From Hyphomonadaceae bacterium (GTDB lineage Bacteria; Pseudomonadota; Alphaproteobacteria; Rhizobiales; Hyphomicrobiaceae), in NCBI GenBank assembly GCA_019747815.1, contig JAIEQJ010000040.1, forward strand, positions 33,119 to 97,118: a stretch of DNA of 64,000 bases. Direction: 5' to 3'. Shown here piece after piece: positions 53,784 through 62,574 of this stretch. Positions within the stretch are counted from its first letter, which is position 1. Each line of letters starts with the position of its first letter. The position numbers were made by a program, and so were the translations under genes. Under the pieces are notes generated by a model. The model saw only the letters and a list, made by a program, of their open reading frames with translations. It made no database searches and was not told where the DNA came from.

Positions 53784-55043
53784 ATGGCCAGCCACGAATC
53801 GACCTACCGGCCCACCAGCAACATCTCCAAGTGGCTGGACGCACGGCTGCCGGTGCAGCGCATGATGCACGGACAGTTCGTGGATTTCCCGACGCCGCGC
53901 AACATCAACTACCTCTGGACGACAGGCGGCCTGCTCACCTTCTTCCTGGCCGTCCAGATCGTCACCGGCATCGTGCTGGCCATGCATTACATGCCGAGCG
54001 CCGCCGACGCCTTCAACAGCGTCGAGCATATCCGCCGCAACGTGAACTACGGCTGGCTTATCCGCAACATTCACGCGGTCGGCGCCTCCTTCTTCTTCCT
54101 GGCGGTCTACATCCACATCGCCCGCGGCCTCTACTACGGCTCCTACAAGGCACCGCGCGAGGTGCTGTGGATTCTGGGCGTCGTCATCTTCCTGCTGATG
54201 ATGGCCACCGCCTTCATGGGCTACTCGCTGCCTTGGGGCCAGATGAGCTTCTGGGCGGTGACCGTGATCACCAACCTGTTCTCCTCGATCGATTCCATCA
54301 TTCCCGGCCTCGGCACCCGCATCGTGCAGTGGCTGTGGGGCGGCTACGCGGTGTCCGGAACCACGCTCAACCGCTTCTATGCCCTGCACTATCTGCTGCC
54401 CTTCGTGATCGTCGGCGTGGTGGGCCTGCACATCTGGGCGCTGCACGTGGTGGGGCAGAACAATCCCACGGGCCTCGACATCAAGTCGCCGTCCGACACG
54501 GTGCCCATGGCACCCTACGCGGTGATGAAGGACGTGTTCGCGCTGTCGGTGTTCGTGCTGCTGTTTGCCTGGTTCGTGTTCTATCTTCCCGACTATCTCG
54601 GACACCCGGACAACTACATCGAGGCCAATCCGCTCTCGACGCCGCCTCACATCGTGCCGGAATGGTATTTCCTGCCCTACTACGCCATCCTGCGCGCCAT
54701 TCCCGACAAGCTGATGGGCGTGATCGCGATGTTCTCGTCGATCCTGCTGCTCATCTTCGTGCCTTGGCTCGACACCTCGCGCGTGCGCTCCACCAAGTAC
54801 CGGCCGGTGTACAAATGGTTCTTCTGGCTGTTCGTCTTCACGGTGGTGGCGCTCGGCTACCTGGGCTCCAAGCCGGCCGAGGGCGTGTACGTGCAGTGGG
54901 CCCGCGTGTTCACGGCCTACTACTTCATTCATCTGCTGGTGGTGCTGCCGATCGTCGGCGTGATGGAGACGGCCAAGCCGCTGCCGCGCTCGATTGCCGA
55001 GTCCGTGCTGGGCAGTCCGGCGGCCGCGCCGAAGCATCGATAG
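53784..55043 (+). CDS. petB: Ubiquinol-cytochrome c reductase, cytochrome b
   Basis: A 419-aa full-length cytochrome b with about eight helices. Haem-ligand His pairs are in [21 protein letters not shown] and [21 protein letters not shown] regions, and the quinol-site PEWY motif is present ([14 protein letters not shown]). It is not fused with cytochrome c1, unlike fbcH in Bradyrhizobium. Starts 11 bp after petA. Confidence 0.97.
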   Translation: MASHESTYRPTSNISKWLDARLPVQRMMHGQFVDFPTPRNINYLWTTGGLLTFFLAVQIVTGIVLAMHYMPSAADAFNSVEHIRRNVNYGWLIRNIHAVGASFFFLAVYIHIARGLYYGSYKAPREVLWILGVVIFLLMMATAFMGYSLPWGQMSFWAVTVITNLFSSIDSIIPGLGTRIVQWLWGGYAVSGTTLNRFYALHYLLPFVIVGVVGLHIWALHVVGQNNPTGLDIKSPSDTVPMAPYAVMKDVFALSVFVLLFAWFVFYLPDYLGHPDNYIEANPLSTPPHIVPEWYFLPYYAILRAIPDKLMGVIAMFSSILLLIFVPWLDTSRVRSTKYRPVYKWFFWLFVFTVVALGYLGSKPAEGVYVQWARVFTAYYFIHLLVVLPIVGVMETAKPLPRSIAESVLGSPAAAPKHR

Positions 55044-55058
55044 CGCTGGGGGAAACGC

Positions 55059-55931
55059 ATGACCACACCGAACCGCGCAAAGATCGGCGCCGCGTCACTG
55101 CTGCTGGCCTCCGCGCTGGCTGCGGGCAGCGCAGCCTGGGCCGCGGGCGGCGAGCCCGTCCATATCGACCGGCAGAAATGGAGCTTCAGCGGCTACCTCG
55201 GCAAGTTCGACGAGGCCCAGCTGCAGCGGGGCTTCAAGGTGTACGTGGAGACCTGCGCCCGCTGTCACGGCCTCAAGCGGATCGCCTTCCGCAACCTTGT
55301 GCAGCCGGGCGGCCCGAGCTTCCCGGAGGCCGCAGTGAAATCGCTGGCCGGCACCTACAAGGTCGACGCCGAGCCGAACGACCAGGGCAAGATTCTCAAG
55401 CGCCCGGCCATTCTCGTCGACTATCTGCCTTCACCCTACAAGAACGAGCAGGAAGCCCGCGCGGCCCTGAACGGCGCGCTGCCGCCCGACCTGTCGCTGA
55501 TCGCGAAGGCCCGCGGCATCGAAAGCCACGCCCCGTTCTACCTCGTGCCGAAGAACATGCTGGTGGACATCGCCACCGGCTATCAGGAGGGCGGGCCCGA
55601 TTACATCTACGCCTACCTGACGGGCTTCAAGGAGCCGCCGGCGGGAACGAAGGTGCCGGACGGCATGAACTACAACCGCGCCTTCGCCTCGCCGCACATG
55701 ACGGCGATGCCCAACCCGTTCGCCGGCGGCGACGGCTTCGTCAAGTACGACGACGCGACGCCCGCGACCGTCGACAACTATGCGCGCGACGTGACGGCGT
55801 TTCTGGCCTGGACCGCGGACCCGCGGCTGGAGGAGCGCAAGCGCCTCGGGCTATTGGTGACGATCTATCTGCTGATCACCGCGGTGCTGCTGTATCTGGC
55901 CAAGCGGCGCATCTGGGCGAAGGCGCATTGA
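55059..55931 (+). CDS. petC: Ubiquinol-cytochrome c reductase, cytochrome c1
   Basis: A 290-aa protein with a signal peptide, covalent haem motif CARCH at residues 66-70, the axial Met within SPHMTAMPNPFAGGDG, and a C-terminal membrane anchor (LLVTIYLLITAVLLYLAKRR). It passes electrons to a soluble cytochrome c in the periplasm. Last gene of the operon; a REP-like element follows at once. Confidence 0.97.
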   Translation: MTTPNRAKIGAASLLLASALAAGSAAWAAGGEPVHIDRQKWSFSGYLGKFDEAQLQRGFKVYVETCARCHGLKRIAFRNLVQPGGPSFPEAAVKSLAGTYKVDAEPNDQGKILKRPAILVDYLPSPYKNEQEARAALNGALPPDLSLIAKARGIESHAPFYLVPKNMLVDIATGYQEGGPDYIYAYLTGFKEPPAGTKVPDGMNYNRAFASPHMTAMPNPFAGGDGFVKYDDATPATVDNYARDVTAFLAWTADPRLEERKRLGLLVTIYLLITAVLLYLAKRRIWAKAH

Positions 55932-55935
55932 CGCC

Positions 55936-56050
55936 TGTCATCCCGGCCAAGCGCGGAGCGCGCGAGCCGGGCCCCAGAGTTACCGATGAGCGCGACCGGA
56001 TGCGGCCCTGGGTCCCGGATATTTCGCTCACGCGAAATTCCGGGATGACA
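55936..56050. repeat. REP-like element, 115 bp, bounded by TGTCATCCCGG
   Basis: Begins TGTCATCCCGGCC and ends CCGGGATGACA, with internal palindromes (GCGCGGAGCGCGC; GGATATTTCGCTCACGCGAAATTCC). It is a long version of the same palindrome as at 52331-52367. It lies between petC and the convergent NIPSNAP remnant and could terminate both. Confidence 0.75.
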
Positions 56051-56053
56051 CCC

Positions 56054-56367
56054 TCATTTCACCGCCGAGAACGCCGTCGGCTGCAGGACCGTGCTCTTGA
56101 TCGAGGCGATGATCATGCCGTCGCGCTCACTTTCCGAGCGGGCCGATTGCCAGGCGGGATCGGCCATGAAGGCGGTCCACTTCTTCTCGAGTGATTCCCA
56201 CGCCAGCAGGTAGTGCAGATCGTTGTTGCCGTCGCCGATCAGCACGGTCCAGAATCCGGCCCTGATGCCTGTTTTTCCCACATTTCGAGCGTGGCAGTCT
56301 CGAACCGCTTGAGCAGGGCCGGCAGGCGGCCTGGAATGCAGCTATAGACACGCAATTCATAGCTCAT
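56054..56367 (-). pseudogene. NIPSNAP-family protein, frameshifted
   Basis: The first 32 codons from ATG 56367 (MSYELRVYSCIPGRLPALLK, then RFETATLEMWEK) and the remaining codons to 56054 (GIRAGFWTVLIGDGNNDLHY, LLAWESLEKKWTAFMADPAW) form one NIPSNAP protein of about 104 aa, but they lie in different frames. A one-base loss near 56269-56270 (a CA codon before GGCATC) explains the shift; uncorrected translation stops after a few residues. Could be a true pseudogene or a sequencing error in a GC-rich, homopolymer region (five T follow). Confidence 0.8.
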
Positions 56368-56551
56368 GGCGCACGCTCTCCCCAATTGAGTCGGCCCAAG
56401 TGTCGGAGGCATCGCCACACCGCACAAGCCGTTTCGTGACGCGGCTCCAGCGCGCTCGCGGAATGGCGTGCCATCCGTGAAGCTACGTCGCCTCCGTCGA
56501 GGATATGCTAGGGGAAGGTAGACAGAGCCTGGGCACATCGGGACAGCGCAC

Positions 56552-57433
56552 ATGACCAGATCGGTACTCGGCATCGTCGGCGGCAGCGGCCTCTACGACA
56601 TGCCGGCGCTCGAGAACAAGCGCTGGCAGGCGATCGCGTCGCCGTGGGGCGCGCCCTCCGACGATATCCTGTTTGCAGAGATCGACGGCTTGCCGGTCCG
56701 CTTCCTGCCCCGCCACGGCCGCGGCCACACGCTGCCGCCCTCGGCCATCAACTACCGCGCCAACATCGACGCCCTGAAGCGCGCGGGCGTCACGGATTTG
56801 CTGTCGGTCTCGGCCTGCGGCTCGCTGAAGGAAGAGCTGGCCCCCGGGCATTTCGTGCTGGCCGACCAGTTCATCGATCGCACCTTCGCGCGCGAGAAGA
56901 GCTTCTTCGGGCCGGGCTGCGTGGCGCATGTGGCAATGGCCGACCCCGTCAGCCCGGCGCTCGTCGATCTGGTCGAGACCGCGGCGCGGGAGGAGCGAAT
57001 CGAGATCACGCGCGGGGGCACCTATCTCGTCATGGAAGGCCCGCAGTTCTCCACGCGGGCGGAAAGCAACCTCTATCGCAGCTGGGGCTGCGCGGTGATC
57101 GGCATGACCAACATGCCGGAGGCCAAGCTCGCCCGGGAAGCGGAGCTCTGCTACGCCACGGTCGCCATGGTGACCGACTACGACTGCTGGCACCACGAGC
57201 ATACCGACGTGGACGTGGCTGAGATCATTCGTGTGCTGAGCGAGAACGTCGACAAGGCGCACCGACTGATCGAGCGCCTGGCACGCGCCTTCCCGCGCCA
57301 GCATCCGCCCTGCCCGGTCGGCTCCGACCGCGCGCTCGATGTCGCCATCATCACGCCGCCGCAGGCGCGCGATCCCGCGCTGGTGGCCAAGCTCGATGCG
57401 GTGGCCGGGCGGGTGCTGGGGAGGACCACGTAA
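56552..57433 (+). CDS. mtnP: S-methyl-5'-thioadenosine phosphorylase
   Basis: A 293-aa purine phosphorylase. GIVGGSGLYDMPAL, LPRHGRGHTLPPSAINYR, MEGPQFSTRAES, GMTNMPEAKLAREAELCYA and VTDYDCWH are the MTAP features. It splits methylthioadenosine with phosphate to adenine and methylthioribose-1-phosphate. Adenine is recovered by apt at 61966 and the sugar by mtnA at 62575, all in the same direction. Confidence 0.95.
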   Translation: MTRSVLGIVGGSGLYDMPALENKRWQAIASPWGAPSDDILFAEIDGLPVRFLPRHGRGHTLPPSAINYRANIDALKRAGVTDLLSVSACGSLKEELAPGHFVLADQFIDRTFAREKSFFGPGCVAHVAMADPVSPALVDLVETAAREERIEITRGGTYLVMEGPQFSTRAESNLYRSWGCAVIGMTNMPEAKLAREAELCYATVAMVTDYDCWHHEHTDVDVAEIIRVLSENVDKAHRLIERLARAFPRQHPPCPVGSDRALDVAIITPPQARDPALVAKLDAVAGRVLGRTT

Positions 57434-57455
57434 GGCTGTCGCAGCCGCCGATCCA

Positions 57456-57848
57456 TCATTTCGGCATGTAGATCAGGATCTTCAGCTTCACGAGGTCGGG
57501 GAAGAACGTCTGCAGGCCGTGGCCGGCGAGCCAGAGCAGCGCGGCGAGGATCACCAGCGCGGGAATGGCCGCAAACACCGCCTTGATGAAGAAGGCCATC
57601 AATTTGCTGAAGGGCACATCGAGCGCCGCAACCGGCCCCATCGGCGCGGCCAGACCATAGGGCAGCGGCGGCGCCCCCTGCAGCACCTGCCGCTCGAAGG
57701 CACGCACCGGCGGCGGCTCCATGGACAGGCGCTCCCGCTCGTCGCGTTCGCGCGCCTCGCGCTCGCGGGCCGCCTTGGCATCGCGCTCGCGCCGGATCGT
57801 GCGCGGCAGGTCGTCGTCGACATCCATCGACAGGATTGGTTCGGCCAT
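57456..57848 (-). CDS. Membrane-anchored coiled-coil hypothetical protein
   Basis: A 130-aa protein with a strongly charged heptad-like region (about 15-45: TIRRERDAKAAREREARERD) and one C-terminal membrane helix (about 98-120: AALPALVILAALLWLAGH-like). ATG 57848 has GGGAGCTG upstream. I do not recognise a family. It lies between mtnP and a P450 gene, opposite in direction to both. Confidence 0.65.
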   Translation of the reverse strand: MAEPILSMDVDDDLPRTIRRERDAKAAREREARERDERERLSMEPPPVRAFERQVLQGAPPLPYGLAAPMGPVAALDVPFSKLMAFFIKAVFAAIPALVILAALLWLAGHGLQTFFPDLVKLKILIYMPK

Positions 57849-57985
57849 GTGCCGCAGCTCCCGCAGGGCGCGCACAATCAGCCTTCGCCATACGCGCCGC
57901 ACTGGCCTATAAACCTGCCAGACAAAAATGTCGGGATTCGGGACTGCATCGCCGACGCCGGCACGTGAACGGGAGATGACGCCCG

Positions 57986-59260
57986 GTGGACCGAGGCCGT
58001 CAAGTTGCCGGCACATCGAGGGCGCAGCCGCGCTTTGCCGATCACGCGCAAGCCCTTGCGGCAGCGAACGCTTTCGACCTGCGACGCCTGCCCGACGGCT
58101 ACTATGCCAACCCCTATCCCACCTATCATGCGCTGCGCGATGCCGGGCCGGTGCACCGTCTGCCGGATGGCGGATACTTCCTGTCGGGCTACGCCGCCTG
58201 CGTCGCCGTCTACAAGGATGCCCGGGCGTTCTCCTCCGACAAGAAGCGCGAGTTTGCGCCGAAATACGGCGACGGCCTCCTGTTGGAGCATCACACCACC
58301 AGCCTGGTGTTCAACGATCCGCCGCTGCACACCCGCGTGCGCCGGATCATGGCCGGCGCCTTCACGCCGCGCGCGATCCAGGACATGGAGCAGCCCGTCA
58401 CCGCGCTGGTGGACGGCCTCATCGATGCCATCGCAGCCAAGGGCTCGGCCGACCTCATTGCCGATCTGGCCGCCGCCGTGCCGATCGAGGTGATCGGCAA
58501 TCTGCTCGCCGTGCCGCGCGCGGAACGCGCACCGCTGCGCGACTGGTCGCTCGCCATCCTCGGCGCCCTGGAGCCGACGCTGACGGGCGAGCAGCGGGCG
58601 CAGGGCGAAGCGGCGGTGGGAGACTTCCTCGCCTACCTGCAGACGCTGGTCGCCCGTCGGCGCGTCAAGCCCGGCGATCCGGAGCGCGACGTGCTGACCC
58701 GCCTCATCCAGGGCGAGCAGGACGGCGAGCGGCTCACCGAGCGCGAGTTGCTGCACAACATCATTTTCATCCTCAACGCCGGGCACGAAACCACCACCAA
58801 TCTCGTCGGCAACGGGCTGTACGCCCTGCTGGAGTGGCCGGAGGAGAGGGCGCGCCTGCTGCGCCAGCCGGAGCTGATCCGCTCGGCGGTGGAGGAGTTC
58901 CTGCGTTTCGAGAGCCCAAACCAGCTCGGCAACCGGCTTGCCGTGACACCGGTGGAGGTGGCCGGCGTGACGATCCCGGCCGGCACCTACCTGACCATCG
59001 GCATCGGCGCGGCCAATCGCGACCCGGCCGAGTTCCCCGATCCCGACCGGCTCGACATCGCCCGCGAGCCCAACCGCCACCTGGCCTTCGGCTCGGGCCC
59101 GCACGTGTGCATCGGCCTCAACGTGGCGCGGCTGGAGGGGCGCATCGCCATCGGCCGGTTCCTGGCGCGGTTTCCCGATTATGCGCTGGCCGCCCAACCC
59201 GTGCGCGGCGGGCGGGCGAGGTTTCGCGGCTTCCTGTCAATCCCCGTAGCGCTCGGGTGA
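57986..59260 (+). CDS. Cytochrome P450
   Basis: A 424-aa bacterial P450. The I-helix motif NAGHETTTNL, the ExxR motif in VEEFLRFESPN region (EEFLR), and the haem-binding FGSGPHVCIGLNVAR with its Cys are intact. It hydroxylates a small molecule with a ferredoxin partner, none being encoded nearby. GTG start at 57986, GGGAGATGA upstream. The substrate is unknown. Confidence 0.93.
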   Translation: MDRGRQVAGTSRAQPRFADHAQALAAANAFDLRRLPDGYYANPYPTYHALRDAGPVHRLPDGGYFLSGYAACVAVYKDARAFSSDKKREFAPKYGDGLLLEHHTTSLVFNDPPLHTRVRRIMAGAFTPRAIQDMEQPVTALVDGLIDAIAAKGSADLIADLAAAVPIEVIGNLLAVPRAERAPLRDWSLAILGALEPTLTGEQRAQGEAAVGDFLAYLQTLVARRRVKPGDPERDVLTRLIQGEQDGERLTERELLHNIIFILNAGHETTTNLVGNGLYALLEWPEERARLLRQPELIRSAVEEFLRFESPNQLGNRLAVTPVEVAGVTIPAGTYLTIGIGAANRDPAEFPDPDRLDIAREPNRHLAFGSGPHVCIGLNVARLEGRIAIGRFLARFPDYALAAQPVRGGRARFRGFLSIPVALG

Positions 59261-59626
59261 GCTCAGCGCCGTCGCGGTGCCCGCACACACTTTTCTGTGA
59301 GCCCTATCGACCGGCACCGCGATTTGGCATGGGCGCAGGCGCAAAAATGCGCTGTAGCACGACGCTTTTTCAGCCTGTCCGGATGCCGGCAACGGCACTG
59401 TTGCAAATCGGCAAGTCGCTGGGCGCGATCGCACCGCTACCCACAGACAACTGCACGGACAATGGGTTAATCGGGTGTATTGGCAAGGATCACACGGGTA
59501 AGAGTTGCCGCTTGGGAGTGGCCTGCATCGAGACATGGCGTCTCGCCGGACGAGACGTGTGGGTGCTCGGCAGCCACCTCCGGATTTGGGCTGAATGTTG
59601 CGATTGTTGCGTGGGGATATGCGCAG
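59261..59626. other. 366-bp intergenic region
   Basis: Separates the P450 gene from the first of two paralogous secreted-protein genes. Slightly lower GC than neighbours. An open frame continues upstream of 59627 to 59480 but precedes the signal peptide and has no ribosome site. No motif recognised. Confidence 0.5.
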
Positions 59627-60355
59627 ATGACAATGACGCGTTGGGTTCTGCTTGTTTTGATTGCCGCCGCCGCAGTCTTCGTCTCACCACAGAGTCGGGC
59701 AGACAGCGGCAACGGTTGGGTGAACGACACGATTGGCTACAGTCCTGAGGATGTGCGGCGCTTCCTGCGCTATCGGCGCATCCGGCAGGAACGGCTCGAG
59801 CGGCTCAGGTCGCACCACCATCATGGTGAGGACTATGAAACGCGGGCCCACCACCAGCGTCACCATGGGTACGCACCCACCCACCATGGGTACACACCCA
59901 CCCATTGCGTGACGGACTTCTGGGGCAGGTGCATTCACGTTGCCCGGCATCGCCATGCCTACCGCTGGCGCTACTATCGCCACCGCCCGCACCACCGGCA
60001 TGGCCATCATCATGGCCACCACCACGTGTCGCGGGAGCGCATCGATCACGGCCTGCAGTGCCAGGCCAGGCGGCGCGTGGTGGGCGAGGAGCGGCCCTCG
60101 CGGGCCAAGGCGCAGCGCGCCGCCGACAACGCCTGGATGGGCTCGGTGCGCTATGATCACGGCGAGCGGTACCAGGACCTCAACCACGCCAAGGACGTGC
60201 GCCACAACTGCGATCCAAGCTCGACCACCACCATCCTCAAGCGGGTCTTCTTCAGGTGCGTCATAGAGGCAACACCCTGCCGTGCCCCCTTGGGTTCGGG
60301 CTCGGAGCGCGTCGAGCGCCGCTACGAAGAGGAGACCGACGAGGACGACAAGTAG
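59627..60355 (+). CDS. Secreted His-rich protein of an unrecognised six-cysteine family
   Basis: A 242-aa protein: signal peptide (MTMTRWVLLVLIAAAAVFVS), then a basic helical part, a long His-rich middle (about 64-145, with HHHH, HHGYAPTHHGYTPTH, HGHHHGHHH) and a C-terminal domain. Motif CVTDFWGRC is followed by HRHAYRWRYY; the end has CQARRRVVGEERPS, AWMGSVRYDHGERYQDLNHAKDV, a Cys before DPSS and FRCVIEATPCR. The next gene encodes a paralogue with the same six Cys. I recognise no known family. Histidines suggest metal binding or pH response, as inference. Confidence 0.75.
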   Translation: MTMTRWVLLVLIAAAAVFVSPQSRADSGNGWVNDTIGYSPEDVRRFLRYRRIRQERLERLRSHHHHGEDYETRAHHQRHHGYAPTHHGYTPTHCVTDFWGRCIHVARHRHAYRWRYYRHRPHHRHGHHHGHHHVSRERIDHGLQCQARRRVVGEERPSRAKAQRAADNAWMGSVRYDHGERYQDLNHAKDVRHNCDPSSTTTILKRVFFRCVIEATPCRAPLGSGSERVERRYEEETDEDDK

Positions 60356-60594
60356 CCGCGCATGTTTCGGGTCCGCCAACGCGGACCTGAGCGGGAGCTG
60401 CTGCGGGAGATGCCGGCTGCGCCTGTGCAGCCGGCATTGTTTCGCCGGATGGGGCCGCTGACCGACCATCCTGGCCGGCTCGACCGGCACCGCACCATCG
60501 GCGGCTCCCCGTCCTGACGTGTGCCCCGTCGGCTACATGCAAACGTCCCCTGCCACAGTACATTGAAACGGCATGGGGATTTGGTGGCTCTGTA
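60356..60594. other. 239-bp intergenic gap between the paralogues
   Basis: Too long for coupled translation; may hold a separate promoter for the second paralogue. No motif recognised. Confidence 0.45.
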
Positions 60595-61368
60595 ATGCGT
60601 ACCGTTGCGATGCTTGTTGCATCGACGCACGTCTGTCTGGCGGCCTGTCAGCCAGCCCCGGGGAGCCTGTTGCCTCCCCCAACGGGGCCGGGAACCTGGT
60701 CCTTGCTCGCCAGCACCACGGCGAGCACCCCGCCACCCGCAAACGCCACCTCTCCGGCACCCTACATGCGCTGCGTCAACGACTTCTGGGGCAACTGCAC
60801 CGGAGTGGCCAGCAACCGGCACGACTATCGCTGGCGCTATGTCAGGCCGGGCGCGCGACCCAAGGAGCTGCGCGAGAGCGCGACTGCGCGGGCGAGCATG
60901 GGCGGCAAGGCGGCCGTTCGCGAGACGGCGGTGCTTCGCAACGCGCCGCCCGTCCGCGAGACCGTGGCCGCCCACAGTTCGCCGGCGGTGCGCGACAAGG
61001 CGCCGGCGCGTGAGAAGGTGGTGCATGATACCGCCGTGACGACCCGCGACGGCACCATGGTGTGCCACGCCCGGCGCCGGGTGGTGGGCGATGAGCGAGC
61101 CTCGCGCGATGATGCGCGGCGAGCCGCGGAATACGGCTGGATGGGCTCAGTCCGCTACGACTACGGCGAGCGCTACCAGGACATGAACCGCGCCAAGGAC
61201 GTGCGCTTCACCTGCGGGCCAAGCTCGGTATCCGCAGCGCTCAAGACGCCGCATTTCCGGTGTGCCGTCGAAGCAACGCCCTGCCGCGAGACCAAGGGCT
61301 ACCAGACCGGGCCGGACGAACGACGCATGGACCCCCCGGCGCCGGAAGACAGGATCTCGCGCAAATAG
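60595..61368 (+). CDS. Secreted lipoprotein paralogue of the six-cysteine family
   Basis: A 257-aa protein with a lipobox LAAC at residues 15-18 (MRTVAMLVASTHVCLAACQP), so probably lipid-anchored. A Pro/Thr-rich stretch is followed by CVNDFWGNCTGVASNRHDYRWRY, an Arg/Ala/Val repeat region (RETAVLRNAPPVRETVAAH) and the shared domain: CHARRRVVGDERAS, YGWMGSVRYDYGERYQDMN, a Cys before GPSS, FRCAVEATPCRETKG. All six Cys align with the preceding protein. Middle segments differ completely (His-rich versus Arg/Ala-rich). Family not recognised. Confidence 0.75.
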   Translation: MRTVAMLVASTHVCLAACQPAPGSLLPPPTGPGTWSLLASTTASTPPPANATSPAPYMRCVNDFWGNCTGVASNRHDYRWRYVRPGARPKELRESATARASMGGKAAVRETAVLRNAPPVRETVAAHSSPAVRDKAPAREKVVHDTAVTTRDGTMVCHARRRVVGDERASRDDARRAAEYGWMGSVRYDYGERYQDMNRAKDVRFTCGPSSVSAALKTPHFRCAVEATPCRETKGYQTGPDERRMDPPAPEDRISRK

Positions 61369-61403
61369 TGCCGCCTGATCTGGCGCCATCTCGCCAGCCC
61401 GGC

Positions 61404-61814
61404 TCACTCCCGCACCTGATGCACCTCGATGACGTTGCCCTCGGGGTCGTAGAAGAAAATCTGCGCCCAGCCCTGCATGGCCCAGGCGCCGTAGTCGGAG
61501 AAGGCAATGCCCTTTTCCGTGAGGCGCCGCTTGAAGGCCTCGATATCGTCGGTGCGAAAGGCGATATGGCCGCGCTCGACAGGGTTGACCGCCTGTCCCG
61601 TGCGGAAGCCGATGCCGAAATCCTTCTCGGCCAAATGGAACTGCGTGGTGCCGTCGCTCAGAAAGGCAACCTTGCCGGGATACCCGTTCTCGTCGAGGAT
61701 GCGCCCCGCCTCGAGCGACGGCTCGGGCTCGAGGTCGAGAACGTCGCGATAGAACGCTTCCAGCTCCGGCACATCCTTCGAACAGACATTGACGTGATGC
61801 AGCTTGATCTTCAT
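61404..61814 (-). CDS. VOC/glyoxalase family protein
   Basis: A 136-aa single-domain VOC protein: HHVNVCSKDVPELEAFYRDVLDLE at the start, GHIAFRTDDIEAFKRRL, and QIFFYDPEGNVIEVHQV at the end with metal-ligand Glu. GGAG lies eight bases before ATG 61814. Similar to glyoxalase I/fosfomycin-resistance-type folds; no substrate can be given. Divergent from apt. Confidence 0.87.
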   Translation of the reverse strand: MKIKLHHVNVCSKDVPELEAFYRDVLDLEPEPSLEAGRILDENGYPGKVAFLSDGTTQFHLAEKDFGIGFRTGQAVNPVERGHIAFRTDDIEAFKRRLTEKGIAFSDYGAWAMQGWAQIFFYDPEGNVIEVHQVRE

Positions 61815-61965
61815 TTTCGTCGCTCCGCTCCTGCAGCTCGTGCAATGTAGGACAGCGGCGGCACGCCGCCCAAGCCGCCAGATCTGCCGGACGGACATGA
61901 CGCCGCGCCGAGCCCTTGCTATGCTCCCGATGCATGCCGAGCGGAGACCCATGCAGCGGAGACAC

Positions 61966-62514
61966 ATGGACGTGCAGGACGGCGCCGAAGAGCTCAAGAG
62001 CCTGATCCGCTCCATCCCGGACTATCCCAAGAAGGGCATCATATTCCGGGACGTGACGACGTTGTTTGGCGATGCGCGGGGCTTCAAGGCGGCGATCGAG
62101 CGGATGGCGGCGCCCTACATGGCCGCGGGCGTGCAAAGCGTCGCCGGCATTGAGGCACGCGGCTTCATCCTGGGTGGCGCCATTGCCGACAAGCTCGGTT
62201 GCGGCTTCGTGCCCTTCCGCAAGAAGGGCAAGCTGCCCTGGAAGACCATCGGCCAGGAGTACACGCTGGAGTACGGCGTCGACATCATCGAGATGCACGA
62301 GGACGCCATCGACAGGGGCGAGCGCATTCTCATCGTCGACGACCTCATCGCCACGGGCGGAACGGCGGAAGCGGCGGTGAAGCTGGTGCAGCGCTCGCGC
62401 GGAGAGATTGTCGGCGCCACGTTCATTATCGACCTGCCGGAGCTCGGCGGCATGAAGAAGCTGGCAGGCCTCGGGATCAAGGGCCACGCCCTCATGGCAT
62501 TCGAGGGCCATTGA
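61966..62514 (+). CDS. apt: Adenine phosphoribosyltransferase
   Basis: A 182-aa enzyme converting adenine and PRPP to AMP. IRSIPDYPKKGIIFRDVTTL, GIEARGFILGGAIADKLG and the PRPP loop ILIVDDLIATGGTAEAA are diagnostic. Longer in-frame starts (61804 on) lack support; ATG 61966 is preceded by CGGAG. Placed between mtnP and mtnA, it recovers the adenine released from methylthioadenosine. Confidence 0.95.
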   Translation: MDVQDGAEELKSLIRSIPDYPKKGIIFRDVTTLFGDARGFKAAIERMAAPYMAAGVQSVAGIEARGFILGGAIADKLGCGFVPFRKKGKLPWKTIGQEYTLEYGVDIIEMHEDAIDRGERILIVDDLIATGGTAEAAVKLVQRSRGEIVGATFIIDLPELGGMKKLAGLGIKGHALMAFEGH

Positions 62515-62523
62515 AATGCGTGG

Positions 62524-62560
62524 GGCATCCCTCTCCCCGCAAACAGGAGAGGGGGGTGCC
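62524..62560. repeat. Inverted repeat between apt and mtnA
   Basis: GGGCATCCCTCTCC and an imperfect complement GGAGAGGGGGGTGCC around a short loop. Resembles a common Hyphomicrobiales repeat unit (CCCTCTCC...GGAGAGGG). It may stabilise the mRNA or attenuate mtnA. Confidence 0.55.
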
Positions 62561-62574
62561 GGCGGAGATCGCGC

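Noticed and set aside
59480..59626. Longer start for the His-rich secreted protein
   Set aside because: It would bury the signal peptide 50 residues inside and lacks a ribosome site.
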